DNA of 64,000 bases, taken from assembly GCA_051000815.1 (NCBI GenBank), contig JBPCNX010000029.1, forward strand, positions 1-64,000, in the 5' to 3' direction. Position numbers and translations under genes: made by a program. Shown here in pieces: positions 17,255 to 25,635 of this stretch (position 1 is its first letter; each line of letters opens with the position of its first letter). The notes below the pieces were generated by a model. It made no database searches. It saw only the letters and a program-made list of their open reading frames with translations, and was not told the origin of the DNA. This DNA is from PSRF01 sp051000815 (GTDB taxonomy: Bacteria > Acidobacteriota > Blastocatellia > Pyrinomonadales > Pyrinomonadaceae).

Positions 17255-18148
17255 TCACTCTTTGCTTTTCCCGCCCAACGCTTCAGCACGTTTGTATGCA
17301 ACCCAAACAGCTTTTGACAGCACAGTCCGCAGGCTGCCTTTCTCCATCTGATAGATGGCCTCGGCGGAGGTGCCACCCGGCGAAGTAACCATGTTGCGAA
17401 GCTCAGCCGGATGCTTGTGTGATTCCTGCGCGAACATCACTGAGCCGAGCATTGTCTGCTGCACCAGTTCCTCCGCGACGTGACGTGAGAAACCCAGGTG
17501 CACGCCCGCGTCGACGAGGGCCTCCATGACAAGAAAAATGTAGGTAGGACCGGTTGCGCTGAGGGCCGTCGCCATATCTATCTGGCGCTCGTTTTCAACC
17601 CTTATTCCCTTGCCAAGCGCTTCAAGCATCGAGCAAACCTGGAACTCCTGTGCTTCGCTAACTTCAGGCGTGCTGGTCCAGGCGGTCATTCCCTGTCCGA
17701 TTTGAGCCGGCGTGTTTGGCATCGTGCGAACTATGGCTGGGTGACTGAGCCCGGTGGCGATGGTTTCCGAGCGAGCACCTGCAACGATCGAAACTACGAG
17801 CTGGTCCTGATGAATCGCGCCTTTAAGTTCCTGCAGCACCTTGCTTAGTCGTTGTGGCTTGACGGCGAGAATGACAAGAGAACCGGAGGATCCGGTTTCG
17901 GCTGAGTGATTGGCGGGATGGGCGGCAAGGGCCGCCTGGCGATTGCTTTCGAACATGCGCACCCCGTATTTCACGTAGAGTTCCTCGCGGCGCGCGGCCC
18001 GCGGATGACTGCCCGTGATTTGATCGGCGGTGACGAGTTGCTTTAGCAACAGCCCCGCAATGATCGCTTCGGCCATTACGCCGCAGCCGATGAACGAGAG
18101 CCGCGCGCCTTCTAACGAGTTGCGCTTCTTTGCTTCTTTCTCTGACAT
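17255..18148 (-). CDS. proC: Pyrroline-5-carboxylate reductase
   Basis: This is the last step of proline synthesis, NAD(P)H-dependent reduction of pyrroline-5-carboxylate. From ATG 18148 (297 residues) the dinucleotide-binding motif is SFIGCGVMAEAIIAGLL, followed by VILAVKPQ, RTMPNTPAQIGQGMTAW and the C-terminal signature region VTSPGGTSAEAIYQMEKG. The start is supported by a GGGGAG ribosome binding site 6 nt upstream, so the 29 residues of the longer frame to 18235 are not used. Convergent with purN, divergent from tyrS. Confidence 0.96.
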   Translation of the reverse strand: MSEKEAKKRNSLEGARLSFIGCGVMAEAIIAGLLLKQLVTADQITGSHPRAARREELYVKYGVRMFESNRQAALAAHPANHSAETGSSGSLVILAVKPQRLSKVLQELKGAIHQDQLVVSIVAGARSETIATGLSHPAIVRTMPNTPAQIGQGMTAWTSTPEVSEAQEFQVCSMLEALGKGIRVENERQIDMATALSATGPTYIFLVMEALVDAGVHLGFSRHVAEELVQQTMLGSVMFAQESHKHPAELRNMVTSPGGTSAEAIYQMEKGSLRTVLSKAVWVAYKRAEALGGKSKE

Positions 18149-18290
18149 ACTGTTCTCCCCGCGCGGGCGGATCGCGTTGCACCTTTCCAGCCGGATCCAT
18201 TCTTTTACCTTTGCAGAGGAGCATAGCGCAGGCATTTGGAGATGCGCTACTCTCTCGTCAGGAATCGCGAACGGAACGCCGGTCTTTTTA

Positions 18291-18339
18291 CAATCCGCGA
18301 TTCACAAATCGCAATTTACGATACACCGATGACAATTGA
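18291..18339. repeat. Heptad array across the tyrS start codon
   Basis: Seven heptads (CAATCCG, CGATTCA, CAAATCG, CAATTTA, CGATACA, CCGATGA, CAATTGA) run without break. The ATG of tyrS at 18329-18331 is inside the sixth. The array has no separate inverted partner, but CGATT/AATCG elements within it are mutually complementary. Confidence 0.8.
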
Positions 18340-19549
18340 CGAACAGCTTCAAGTCCTCCGCAAGGGCACTGTTGAAATCATTCGCGAGAATGAGTTGCGT
18401 TCGAAGCTCGAGAAGGCTGCGAGTACGGGAAAGCCTTTGCGCGTAAAACTCGGCGTGGATCCCACCGCACCCGACATCCATCTCGGGCACACCGTGGTGA
18501 TACGAAAGCTGCGTGCCTTTCAGGATTTGGGGCATACGGTGATTTTTCTAATAGGAGACTTCACTGGTCTGATCGGCGACCCTTCAGGCAATTCTGCGAC
18601 ACGACCACAACTTACGCGCGAAGAGATCAACGCGAATGCTGAAACTTACAAGTCGCAAATCTTTAGACTGCTCGATCCGGCAAAGACCGAAATGCGTTTC
18701 AATTCGGAGTGGATGGACAAGCTCGGATCCGATGGTTTCATTCGCCTCGCTTCACACGTAACAGTGAAACAGATTCTGGAACGCGACGATTTTGCCAAAC
18801 GCCTGGCGGAGGAGAAGCCGATTGCCTTGCACGAGTTGCTCTATCCGTTAACGCAGGCGTACGACTCGGTTGCGCTGACTGCGGACGTCGAACTAGGGGG
18901 CACGGATCAAAAGTTTAATCTTCTGATGGGGCGAAACCTACAACGGGAGTATCAGCAGGACGCGCAGGTTTGCGTGATCATGCCGCTGCTCGTGGGGACC
19001 GACGGTGTGCAAAAGATGTCGAAGAGTTTAGGGAACTATATTGGTATCAACGAACCACCCACCGAGATCTTTGGCAAGGTAATGTCCATCTCTGATGATT
19101 TGATGTGGCGCTATTACGAACTCCTGACCGACCTTTCGCTCGCGGAAATCACAGCCCTTCGGGAAGCGGCGCAAAGCGGACAAGGCAACCCGCGGGACCT
19201 GAAGGCCGATCTGGCAAAACGCATCATCACTGACTTCTACTCGAGGCATGATGCGGACGCCGCTGAGAAAGACTTTGTTCGGAGATTTCGCAACAAAGAA
19301 ACGCCCGACCAGGTGGAAGAACATTCCCTTCCATCCAACCATCCGCAGGGTTGGGACTTATCACATTTGCTAGTCACGGTTGGGATGGCGGAATCCAAAG
19401 CTGAGGCGCGCAGGCTTATCCAGCAGGGCGGAGTGTCAGTGGATGGCGAAAAGCAGACCGTCGTCAACTCGCTGACGGTCTGGAAGCCCGGCATGTCAAC
19501 TCTAATTAAAGTCGGCAAGCGCCGTTTCGTGCGAGTTAACTTTTCATAA
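18329..19549 (+). CDS. tyrS: Tyrosyl-tRNA synthetase
   Basis: This class I aminoacyl-tRNA synthetase charges tRNA-Tyr. From ATG 18329 (406 residues) the HIGH-type motif is H51-LG-H54 in PDIHLGHTVV, the KMSKS loop is at 229-233, and a C-terminal S4 RNA-binding domain (ESKAEARRLIQQGGVSVDG) covers about 345-406. The IGDFTGLIGDPSG segment and length match the TyrZ-like type 2 enzymes. A longer frame from 18236 is rejected because its extra 31 residues have no homology and cross the heptad array. No Shine-Dalgarno sequence is visible. Confidence 0.96.
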   Translation: MTIDEQLQVLRKGTVEIIRENELRSKLEKAASTGKPLRVKLGVDPTAPDIHLGHTVVIRKLRAFQDLGHTVIFLIGDFTGLIGDPSGNSATRPQLTREEINANAETYKSQIFRLLDPAKTEMRFNSEWMDKLGSDGFIRLASHVTVKQILERDDFAKRLAEEKPIALHELLYPLTQAYDSVALTADVELGGTDQKFNLLMGRNLQREYQQDAQVCVIMPLLVGTDGVQKMSKSLGNYIGINEPPTEIFGKVMSISDDLMWRYYELLTDLSLAEITALREAAQSGQGNPRDLKADLAKRIITDFYSRHDADAAEKDFVRRFRNKETPDQVEEHSLPSNHPQGWDLSHLLVTVGMAESKAEARRLIQQGGVSVDGEKQTVVNSLTVWKPGMSTLIKVGKRRFVRVNFS

Positions 19550-19791
19550 GGGGCGCGTGAGTGTTTGCAGAAGGGCAGTTACTGTCCCGGAAATTCTACG
19601 AGGACGGAATTGGTGGTGTTTCGTGTCGTTTCGTGGATCGTCTTAGGTCCAAAAGAGAAAACTATCCACAAGTCTGCACGAAGCAACTCGAAGAAGCCTT
19701 GGCTAACTATAAACAGAGCGTGCTTAAGGACCCAACGCTCACGACATTTGAAACCCTTAATAGCTAACTTTTATTAATAAGGAGTCACCTC

Positions 19792-20217
19792 ATGTCTCAA
19801 GAAAACAAAGACTTGATCCGCCGCTGGTTCGAAGAGGTGTGGAACAAGGGACGAGAGGACGCAATCGATGAAATGTTTGCGGCTGACGGCATTGCTCACG
19901 GCCTGGTGGATGAAGGCGGCGAGCCGATGCGCGGACCGACCGATTACAAGCCGTTCTTCCGGAATTTCCGGAGTGCCTTTCCCGATATCGAGGTGATCGT
20001 TGAGGACATGGTCAGCGAGGGCGACAAGGTTGCGGCGCGCTGCAGGGTGCGGGGCAAACATCAATCAGATACGTTGGGGTTTGCGGCTACGCAAAAGCCA
20101 ATGGAGATCACCGGCATAACCATCGTCCGAGTGCGTGACGGCAAAATTGTCGAGGCTTGGAATAACTTTGATTTCATGAGCATGTTTCGGCAACTCGGAA
20201 AGCTGAACATTGGATAG
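19792..20217 (+). CDS. SnoaL-like/ester cyclase family protein
   Basis: This is a 141-residue NTF2-fold protein of the SnoaL-like group: RRWFEEVWNKG, HGLVDEGGEPMRGPTDYKPFFRNFRSAFPD near 38-68, GDKVAARCRVRGKH, and the C-terminal RVRDGKIVEAWNNFD. Members include polyketide cyclases but most have unknown substrates. It starts at ATG 19792, preceded by AAGGAGTC at a good spacing. The 241 bases before it hold no convincing gene; a short direct repeat of TTTCGTG lies near 19618-19640. Confidence 0.88.
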   Translation: MSQENKDLIRRWFEEVWNKGREDAIDEMFAADGIAHGLVDEGGEPMRGPTDYKPFFRNFRSAFPDIEVIVEDMVSEGDKVAARCRVRGKHQSDTLGFAATQKPMEITGITIVRVRDGKIVEAWNNFDFMSMFRQLGKLNIG

Positions 20218-20271
20218 CGCGGCGGCTGCCTGTATCGATAGTTCCGGAATCCAACTGGGCCTGGTGAATGA

Positions 20272-21093
20272 ATGTCAGCTGCGATAGTTGGCGAAGACAT
20301 ATTAGTTATCGAAACGCCGGAGCGCGTTCCGCTTCACTTTGCCCTTGCTTCGATTGGAAATCGATTTATCGCGTGCGCGATCGACCACGCGATTCAGGCC
20401 GTTATCCTTATTCTGATGGTCATCGCCTTTCTGCTGTTGGCAAACTATTCGACCCTGGGCGACCGGCTTAGCAGCGCGCCGAAATGGGTGTACGCGGTGC
20501 TAATCGTGATTCTCTTCTTGATCACGTCCGGTTACTTCGCGTTTTTCGAATGGATCTGGAGTGGTCAAACTCCTGGGAAACGTTGGCTGAAGCTGCGCGT
20601 GATTCGCGAGGATGGGCGACCGGTGACGTTCTGGGAAGCGGCAGTCAGAAACCTTTTGCGGGGCGTCGATATCATGCCCGCGCCTTTTTACTCGATTGGT
20701 CTGATCTCAGTATTTGTCAGCGGAAGAGATCAACGCGTGGGAGACCTGGTAGCCGGCACTGTCGTGGTGCGCGAGCGTGAGGCAGAAGCGCCGGCATTTG
20801 CCCAGGTATTTGCGGCCCCGGTGAGTGACTCGGCGCTGCGCCGCGCATTCCCGCCCGTTGAATTCACCGGCAGTGTAAACGGTTTGACGGAGGCACAGAT
20901 CGAGGTAGTCGAGACGTTCCTGCGACGCCGTTGGGAGCTTGGCGACGCACCGCGGCAATGGATGGCCTGGCGAGTTTCAATACCGTTGCTGTTTCAGATT
21001 CGTCCCGGTTACGATCTGGCCACGTTCACCTACGAAGGATTCCTCGAAGAGCTATTGCATCGTTATCGCGCGACCCATCGTTTCAAGGAATAA
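20272..21093 (+). CDS. RDD family membrane protein
   Basis: The N-terminal 165 residues match the RDD domain: an Arg in GNRFIACAIDH, the first membrane helix at about 40-62, a second at 78-98, the GKRWLKLRVIREDGR loop, and a third hydrophobic segment near 135-150 with GRDQRVGDLVAGTVVV. The C-terminal about 90 residues are soluble and not recognised. RDD proteins are thought to work in ion or small-molecule transport, but most are uncharacterised. It starts at ATG 20272 and is followed at once by a bidirectional terminator. Confidence 0.88.
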   Translation: MSAAIVGEDILVIETPERVPLHFALASIGNRFIACAIDHAIQAVILILMVIAFLLLANYSTLGDRLSSAPKWVYAVLIVILFLITSGYFAFFEWIWSGQTPGKRWLKLRVIREDGRPVTFWEAAVRNLLRGVDIMPAPFYSIGLISVFVSGRDQRVGDLVAGTVVVREREAEAPAFAQVFAAPVSDSALRRAFPPVEFTGSVNGLTEAQIEVVETFLRRRWELGDAPRQWMAWRVSIPLLFQIRPGYDLATFTYEGFLEELLHRYRATHRFKE

Positions 21094-21098
21094 GAAAG

Positions 21099-21124
21099 AG
21101 GGCCGCTTGAATGCGGCCCTTCTT
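21099..21124. terminator. Bidirectional Rho-independent terminator
   Basis: An 8-bp perfect stem, AGGGCCGC/GCGGCCCT, with loop TTGAAT is flanked by TTCTT on one side and AAGAAAG on the other. It lies between the convergent RDD and S41 protease genes. Confidence 0.85.
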
Positions 21125-21144
21125 AGTCTTCATTGATTCGAAAG

Positions 21145-22497
21145 CTATTTTTCCCAGATGATCGGGAAAAGCGTCCCTGCCTTCTCCGGCGTCATACCGG
21201 TTACTCCAGCAAGATGGAAAGCTCGGGCCAGAACCACGTCGCGTTTTGCAGCCATGTCTTCGCCCGTAGGAAGTAGCAGCTCATCAGGAGTTACACCGAC
21301 GTCCTCTAAACTCTTGCCGTCTGCCATGATGTAATCCGCGTTGGTGATCCCGACTCCAAAAGACACCTGTGTCTCAGCCCCAAGATCATGAGTGTATCGA
21401 CGAGCGCGCATTACCTTCCCACTCGAGAGATCGCCGATTACCAGACCTCGCTTTTCCAGCTGTATCGTGCGCGCAAAGAGTTCTGCTGATGAGCTCGACT
21501 CGCTGTCAATAAGGACAAAGAGCTTGCCCATGTAGGGTGATTTGCCGCGCGTTTTTGCTATTTCAGGTTTGGTGTCTTTGCGCTCTTTCGCGTCGGCCAT
21601 CCTTATATCCTTGTCGAAGAAATTCCCGATGAGGCGCAGCAGTGTCTTGATTGCGCCCCCAGGATTGCTGCGCAAGTCGAGGATCACGGCATCGCGTTTC
21701 TTCGCCTTGTCGACGAGTTCGTCGACGCCTTTCTCACTCAAATCGAACTCGGGCATTTTCCAGAGAAACACTCCGCCGACGTCATCGTAGTAACGGTGCC
21801 GGCCCGCCATGTAGTTGTCCTCAATGTTCCTTAGGTAGTCGTTGATTTCAAGGTCCTTCGTTAGATTCAGGACCACCGCACCGGTTTTGATTTTAGCTTT
21901 GAGCTCCATCTCTCGTGGCTCACCGCCCGGGCTTTGCACTACCGCGCGCAATGCCGGCCGAGGGCTTATGAGATTGAAGTAGTAGTTCATCTTCCAGAAT
22001 TCTTTGCGCGATGGCTTGAAGCCCATGAATGAGATTACCTGGTCGCCTTCTTTTAAACCCTGGGCGGCGGCGTCGCTGCCGGGTTTGACTGCAACCACGT
22101 AACACTTGTTACCAATCATCTGCATTTGCCATCCATAGGTAATCGTTTCCGGACGCCGGGGAGGAATGAAAAGGGTATGAGAGTCGTTCAGATCGAGTAG
22201 CGCCTGCGCGATGATTCCAAATGCCTGGCCAAGCGAAGTGGCAGCTTTCACTTTTTCCTCGGCGGTCTTAAAACGGGCATCAACGTCCATCCCGCGAAAA
22301 TTCGGGTCGTAATAATTGCTCTTCAGATCGCCTTTGACGATATTGAGCATTGAGAGCGCGCGTTCGCGCTCGATACGGTCGAGAGATTGGGCGTGCGTAG
22401 TCTGGGGAACGAGGGCAACGAGCATCAGGCCAAAGACGAAGGCACTGATGACGAAGTCGACGCGCGCGCGTGAAGCTTTGAGGGGACTAAATATCAT
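21145..22497 (-). CDS. S41 family peptidase (C-terminal processing protease-like)
   Basis: This is a 450-residue exported protease. A signal peptide covers about 1-36 with a cleavage region at TTHAQ. A tail-specific protease N-domain follows, then a PDZ-like part (GNKCYVVAVKPGSDAAAQGLKEGDQVISF) near 129-157, and the S41 core. The catalytic serine is S337 in ESSSSAELFA and the family lysine corresponds to K361 in LSSGKVM; DLRSNPGGA near 275 is the conserved strand. The ending TPEKAGTLFPIIWEK is not part of the fold. The start at ATG 22497 follows AAGGAGT. Confidence 0.93.
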   Translation of the reverse strand: MIFSPLKASRARVDFVISAFVFGLMLVALVPQTTHAQSLDRIERERALSMLNIVKGDLKSNYYDPNFRGMDVDARFKTAEEKVKAATSLGQAFGIIAQALLDLNDSHTLFIPPRRPETITYGWQMQMIGNKCYVVAVKPGSDAAAQGLKEGDQVISFMGFKPSRKEFWKMNYYFNLISPRPALRAVVQSPGGEPREMELKAKIKTGAVVLNLTKDLEINDYLRNIEDNYMAGRHRYYDDVGGVFLWKMPEFDLSEKGVDELVDKAKKRDAVILDLRSNPGGAIKTLLRLIGNFFDKDIRMADAKERKDTKPEIAKTRGKSPYMGKLFVLIDSESSSSAELFARTIQLEKRGLVIGDLSSGKVMRARRYTHDLGAETQVSFGVGITNADYIMADGKSLEDVGVTPDELLLPTGEDMAAKRDVVLARAFHLAGVTGMTPEKAGTLFPIIWEK

Positions 22498-22585
22498 GAG
22501 GGGTACTCCTTATTGAAAAATCTTTATGGGAACACTCTGTCTGAGACTGCTCTGTTGGTGTGACTCACGCAAGGCGGACACTACT

Positions 22586-22720
22586 ATGAGTTGCAGATAT
22601 TGCCACAGGAAAATCCTGCTTGGCAAACCATCTAAAGTGGTGAATCCCGGTTGCGTAAGGAGCAATAAAGGCTGCGCGCGCAGCTACAACGAACAAGCTC
22701 GCGTGCGCTTCACTCTCTGA
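22586..22720 (+). CDS. Possible 44-residue cysteine-rich small protein
   Basis: The short frame begins MSCRYCHRK and has two further cysteines in GCVRSNKGCARS, so a CxxC-H ... C-x6-C arrangement that could bind zinc. An AAGGCGG sequence sits 8 nt before the ATG. Nothing else supports it: no family is recognised and it lies in a 250-base gap downstream of the divergent S41 gene. It may be chance. Confidence 0.35.
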   Translation: MSCRYCHRKILLGKPSKVVNPGCVRSNKGCARSYNEQARVRFTL

Positions 22721-22747
22721 GCGTTTTGGACCTGATCTCGGGCGACG

Positions 22748-23479
22748 TTACTTCGTAGATCGGGGATCCGCGTTGTGGTCCTCAAGAAGCTTTTGTGCTC
22801 TTTCGCCGGGGCTGATCAGCGCGACTTTTTGTGACCAGTCGTAGCCGCTGAATATTCCCACCACCTCCGCTTTTTGATTGTAGACCGGGCTCCCGGAGAA
22901 ACCATCTCGGCTCTCGATTTTTACCGACAGGTACTGCAGCCCGCGGAAGGCATATGAACCGTGAAGGACTCCGTGGCTTACGATTCGGTCTCCGTGCGGT
23001 CGCGCGATCAGGAACAGCTTCTCATTGTCGGTAGGCGCCGTTTGAAATGATGGAACCCTGGTTTGCTTTCGTGGTCCGCCCACCGCCAGCAACGCAAGAT
23101 CAGCATCCTTGTCAACTCTGATAACTGTGGCTTGACGACCTTTTAGGGAAGCACGGACTTCCAATTCATCGTGACGTGCGAACCCCAAAATTATTTTTTT
23201 TGAGTCGCTCAACTCTCCAGAGACAACGTGATAGGCAGTCATCACCAATCCATCGCCCACAAGAAACCCGGTCGCGTAACCATTGGGGCCCGAGTCAAGC
23301 AGAAAAGAAACAGCGCGTTGCAACGACTTTTGGTTTTTCCTGGTGAACTCCAGTTCCAAAGGTACGGTGTAACGTTCCTGCTGTTTGAAAACCTGCTCAA
23401 GGTCCTGGCCTGAGCATTCAGGCGCGATCACAAAGACCGACGCGATAACAAGAGCAATGCTCCAAATTCTACTGTTCAT
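22748..23479 (-). CDS. Secreted trypsin-like serine protease
   Basis: This is a 243-residue protein with a signal peptide (about 1-24, IALVIASVFVIAP) and a chymotrypsin-fold domain. The triad is H84 (TAYHVV), D127 (DKDADLALL) and S195 (DGFSGSPVY); the GFSGSP variant replaces the usual GNSGGP. No PDZ domain follows, unlike HtrA. The C-terminal YDWSQKVALISPGERAQKLLED is a helix. It starts at ATG 23479. It may act in the periplasm or outside the cell; the substrate is unknown. Confidence 0.88.
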   Translation of the reverse strand: MNSRIWSIALVIASVFVIAPECSGQDLEQVFKQQERYTVPLELEFTRKNQKSLQRAVSFLLDSGPNGYATGFLVGDGLVMTAYHVVSGELSDSKKIILGFARHDELEVRASLKGRQATVIRVDKDADLALLAVGGPRKQTRVPSFQTAPTDNEKLFLIARPHGDRIVSHGVLHGSYAFRGLQYLSVKIESRDGFSGSPVYNQKAEVVGIFSGYDWSQKVALISPGERAQKLLEDHNADPRSTK

Positions 23480-23920
23480 CTGAGCCTCCCTTAAGACACG
23501 TGAATGGACCCGCGTTTTGCCGTAAAAATTGACGGCTCCCGAGAACTAGAAAAGACCCGTCTTCATTTGAGTGCGTTAGAGAATGCCACCGACAATTCAG
23601 CCTGATTGGAAAATGTTATCCGTCTGTCCCGGATCTTTGAGGTTGCGGTCGCCGCGCCGAAGCGGTCAGCGCTTCCAAAAGGTTGGAATCTTCTACCACA
23701 GAAGTAACCGTAATCGATAGTAATTCTGATGACGAAATTCGGTAATTCACGCAGCCGGCAGTTCACCCAGGTTCTGTTCGATCGGCTCACAGAAAACTTC
23801 TGGTACTTAAGAATCCGAAAGTGGTGATGCTGCAGAATGCTAAAGCAGTGGTGAATTGACCCTCATTCGCGCGTTTGTTAGCCTGCTTTGTAAACGCAGA
23901 ATAGAAAGGCAAGCTAACAA
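23480..23920. other. Intergenic region with no gene seen
   Basis: This is the 441-base divergent spacer between the trypsin-like protease and the thiolase. It should contain both promoters, but no convincing -35/-10 pair, repeat or small gene was found. A minus-strand frame at 23563-23790 has no recognisable features. Confidence 0.5.
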
Positions 23921-25120
23921 ATGTCTGGTGACGTTTTTATTTTGGGCGGCAAACGCACGCCGATGGGGCAATACGTCGGCGCGCTGAAGGATATTTCGGC
24001 AATCGATCTCGGCGCCGTCGCAGCGCGTGGCGCGTTGACAGCCACCGGCGTATCTCCCGAGGACATCGACCACACCGTTATTGGAAACGCATTGCAAACC
24101 TCGGGCGATGCGATCTACGGAGCGCGGCACGTGGCTTTAAAGGCCGGCGTGCCATTTGATCGGCCGGCTCTGACAGTCAACCGGCTCTGTGGAAGCGGCA
24201 TTCAATCCATCATTTCTGCCGCACAAATGATTCAACTCGGTGAAGCGCAGACCGCGCTCGTCGGGGGAATCGAATCGATGTCGCAAGCCCCGCACGTGAT
24301 TAGAGGAGCGCGCTCGGGCTTTGCGCTCGGTGAAGGAAAACTCGAAGACAGTTTGATGGTTGCTTTGCTCGACACTTATTGCAATACGCCCATGGCCGGC
24401 ACGGCGGAAAACCTGGCACGCAAGTTCGAAATTTCTCGTGAGGAGCAAGATGCCTACGCATTTCGCTCGCAGCAGGAAGCGAAGCGAGCGAGGGATGCCG
24501 GTTTTTTCGCCGAAGAGATCGTTCCAGTTGAAGTGAAGTCGCGCAAAGGCAGTTTCAGTTTTGAACAGGACGATCACATGCGACCAGAGACAACGCTGGA
24601 GGGCCTGGCTAAGCTTCGCCCGGCTTTTGCTAAGGACGGTTTTGTCACCGCCGGGAACGCCTCTGGAATTGTGGATGGTGGCGCAGCTCTGGTCATTGCT
24701 GGAGCGGATTACGTCAAAGAGAGGGAGCTTAAGGCGTGGGGTCGAATCGTTAGTTGGGCTTACGCGGGAGTCGAGCCTGAAATTATGGGCATAGGTCCCG
24801 TACCCGCAACCAGGAAAGCCCTCGAGAAGGCCGGGCTCAAGCTTTCAGAAATGGATCTCATCGAGGTAAACGAGGCTTTCGCCGCGCAATATCTAGCCGT
24901 TGAAAAAGAACTCGGCCTTGACCGAACAAAGACCAACGTCAATGGCGGCGCGATCGCCCTCGGTCATCCGCTGGGGGCGACGGGAACGCGACTGATCCTG
25001 ACGGTGTTGCATGAGTTGCATCGTCGTGGCGGACGTTACGCGCTTGCCACTGCGTGCATCGGAGGCGGCCAGGGTATTGCCATGATTGTCGAGCGAGGCT
25101 TTGCACCAAGTCCAGCTTGA
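23921..25120 (+). CDS. Acetyl-CoA acetyltransferase (thiolase)
   Basis: This is a thiolase of 399 residues that condenses or cleaves acetoacetyl-CoA or longer 3-ketoacyl-CoA. The nucleophile is C90 in VNRLCGSGIQ, the His is in GGAIALGHPLGATG, and the second cysteine is in ATACIGGGQGIA; EVNEAFAAQ carries the oxyanion Asn. Length and the VFILGGKRTPMG start fit the biosynthetic/degradative acetyl-CoA acetyltransferase group. Whether it serves beta-oxidation or ketone-body and PHB metabolism cannot be decided, since no related gene is adjacent. It starts at ATG 23921. Confidence 0.95.
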   Translation: MSGDVFILGGKRTPMGQYVGALKDISAIDLGAVAARGALTATGVSPEDIDHTVIGNALQTSGDAIYGARHVALKAGVPFDRPALTVNRLCGSGIQSIISAAQMIQLGEAQTALVGGIESMSQAPHVIRGARSGFALGEGKLEDSLMVALLDTYCNTPMAGTAENLARKFEISREEQDAYAFRSQQEAKRARDAGFFAEEIVPVEVKSRKGSFSFEQDDHMRPETTLEGLAKLRPAFAKDGFVTAGNASGIVDGGAALVIAGADYVKERELKAWGRIVSWAYAGVEPEIMGIGPVPATRKALEKAGLKLSEMDLIEVNEAFAAQYLAVEKELGLDRTKTNVNGGAIALGHPLGATGTRLILTVLHELHRRGGRYALATACIGGGQGIAMIVERGFAPSPA

Positions 25121-25635
25121 ACCCGATCGGATCTGAACATTCCTGATCTTGCGTCGCTGCCGGTCGCAATTCGTCTGCGTAGTTACTTTGGTGACAAAGC
25201 CGTCGAGCGAGTGCGGTGGGATTCTCACGAGCACTGGTGAATTTATTTCCTGAATTTCCAATAAAATCCAAATTCATAGCGAAACTTGTTGGAGTGGTGG
25301 CGATCTGCTCAGAGCGAACCAGCAGAATGCTAGTCTTATCATCAAGCACTAGAGACCTTGCTACTCGGCATAACTCTTGCGAAAGAATCATAGAGTTGAG
25401 GTTTGCCACATACCTGATCGACCTGTCGCGTTGAGAGATTTAAGCTAGATTTCATGGCAATTATGCTTGCGCAAAGCACTCTTAACATGGTAGAAGTCGA
25501 GTCCTACATAGTTGCCATTTTCTTCTTGATTTGCTTAGTCCATTGCACTCAAATTCAAGGTTTCATCAGCACCCTTTGCGGTTCGTGCGCGGGGGCCATC
25601 CTCAACCGTAAACTTTTGCTAAGGAGTTCCCTTAT
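25121..25635. other. Long leader region upstream of the Oar-like gene
   Basis: The 515 bases contain no convincing gene. They end in AAGGAG at 25621-25626, the ribosome binding site of the Oar-like gene. A sigma-54-like element is listed separately. Local AT content is higher than in the flanking genes. Confidence 0.5.
25365..25382 (+). promoter_or_regulatory. Possible sigma-54 -24/-12 element
   Basis: GGCAT, five bases, then TTGCG places GG and GC ten bases apart as in the sigma-54 consensus. It would give a leader of about 240 bases for the Oar-like gene. The match is partial, and the AT-rich region makes chance matches possible. Confidence 0.25.

Noticed and set aside
19561..19767. 68- and 70-residue frames between tyrS and the SnoaL-like gene
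   Set aside because: There is no ribosome site, no conserved pattern, and the two frames overlap each other.
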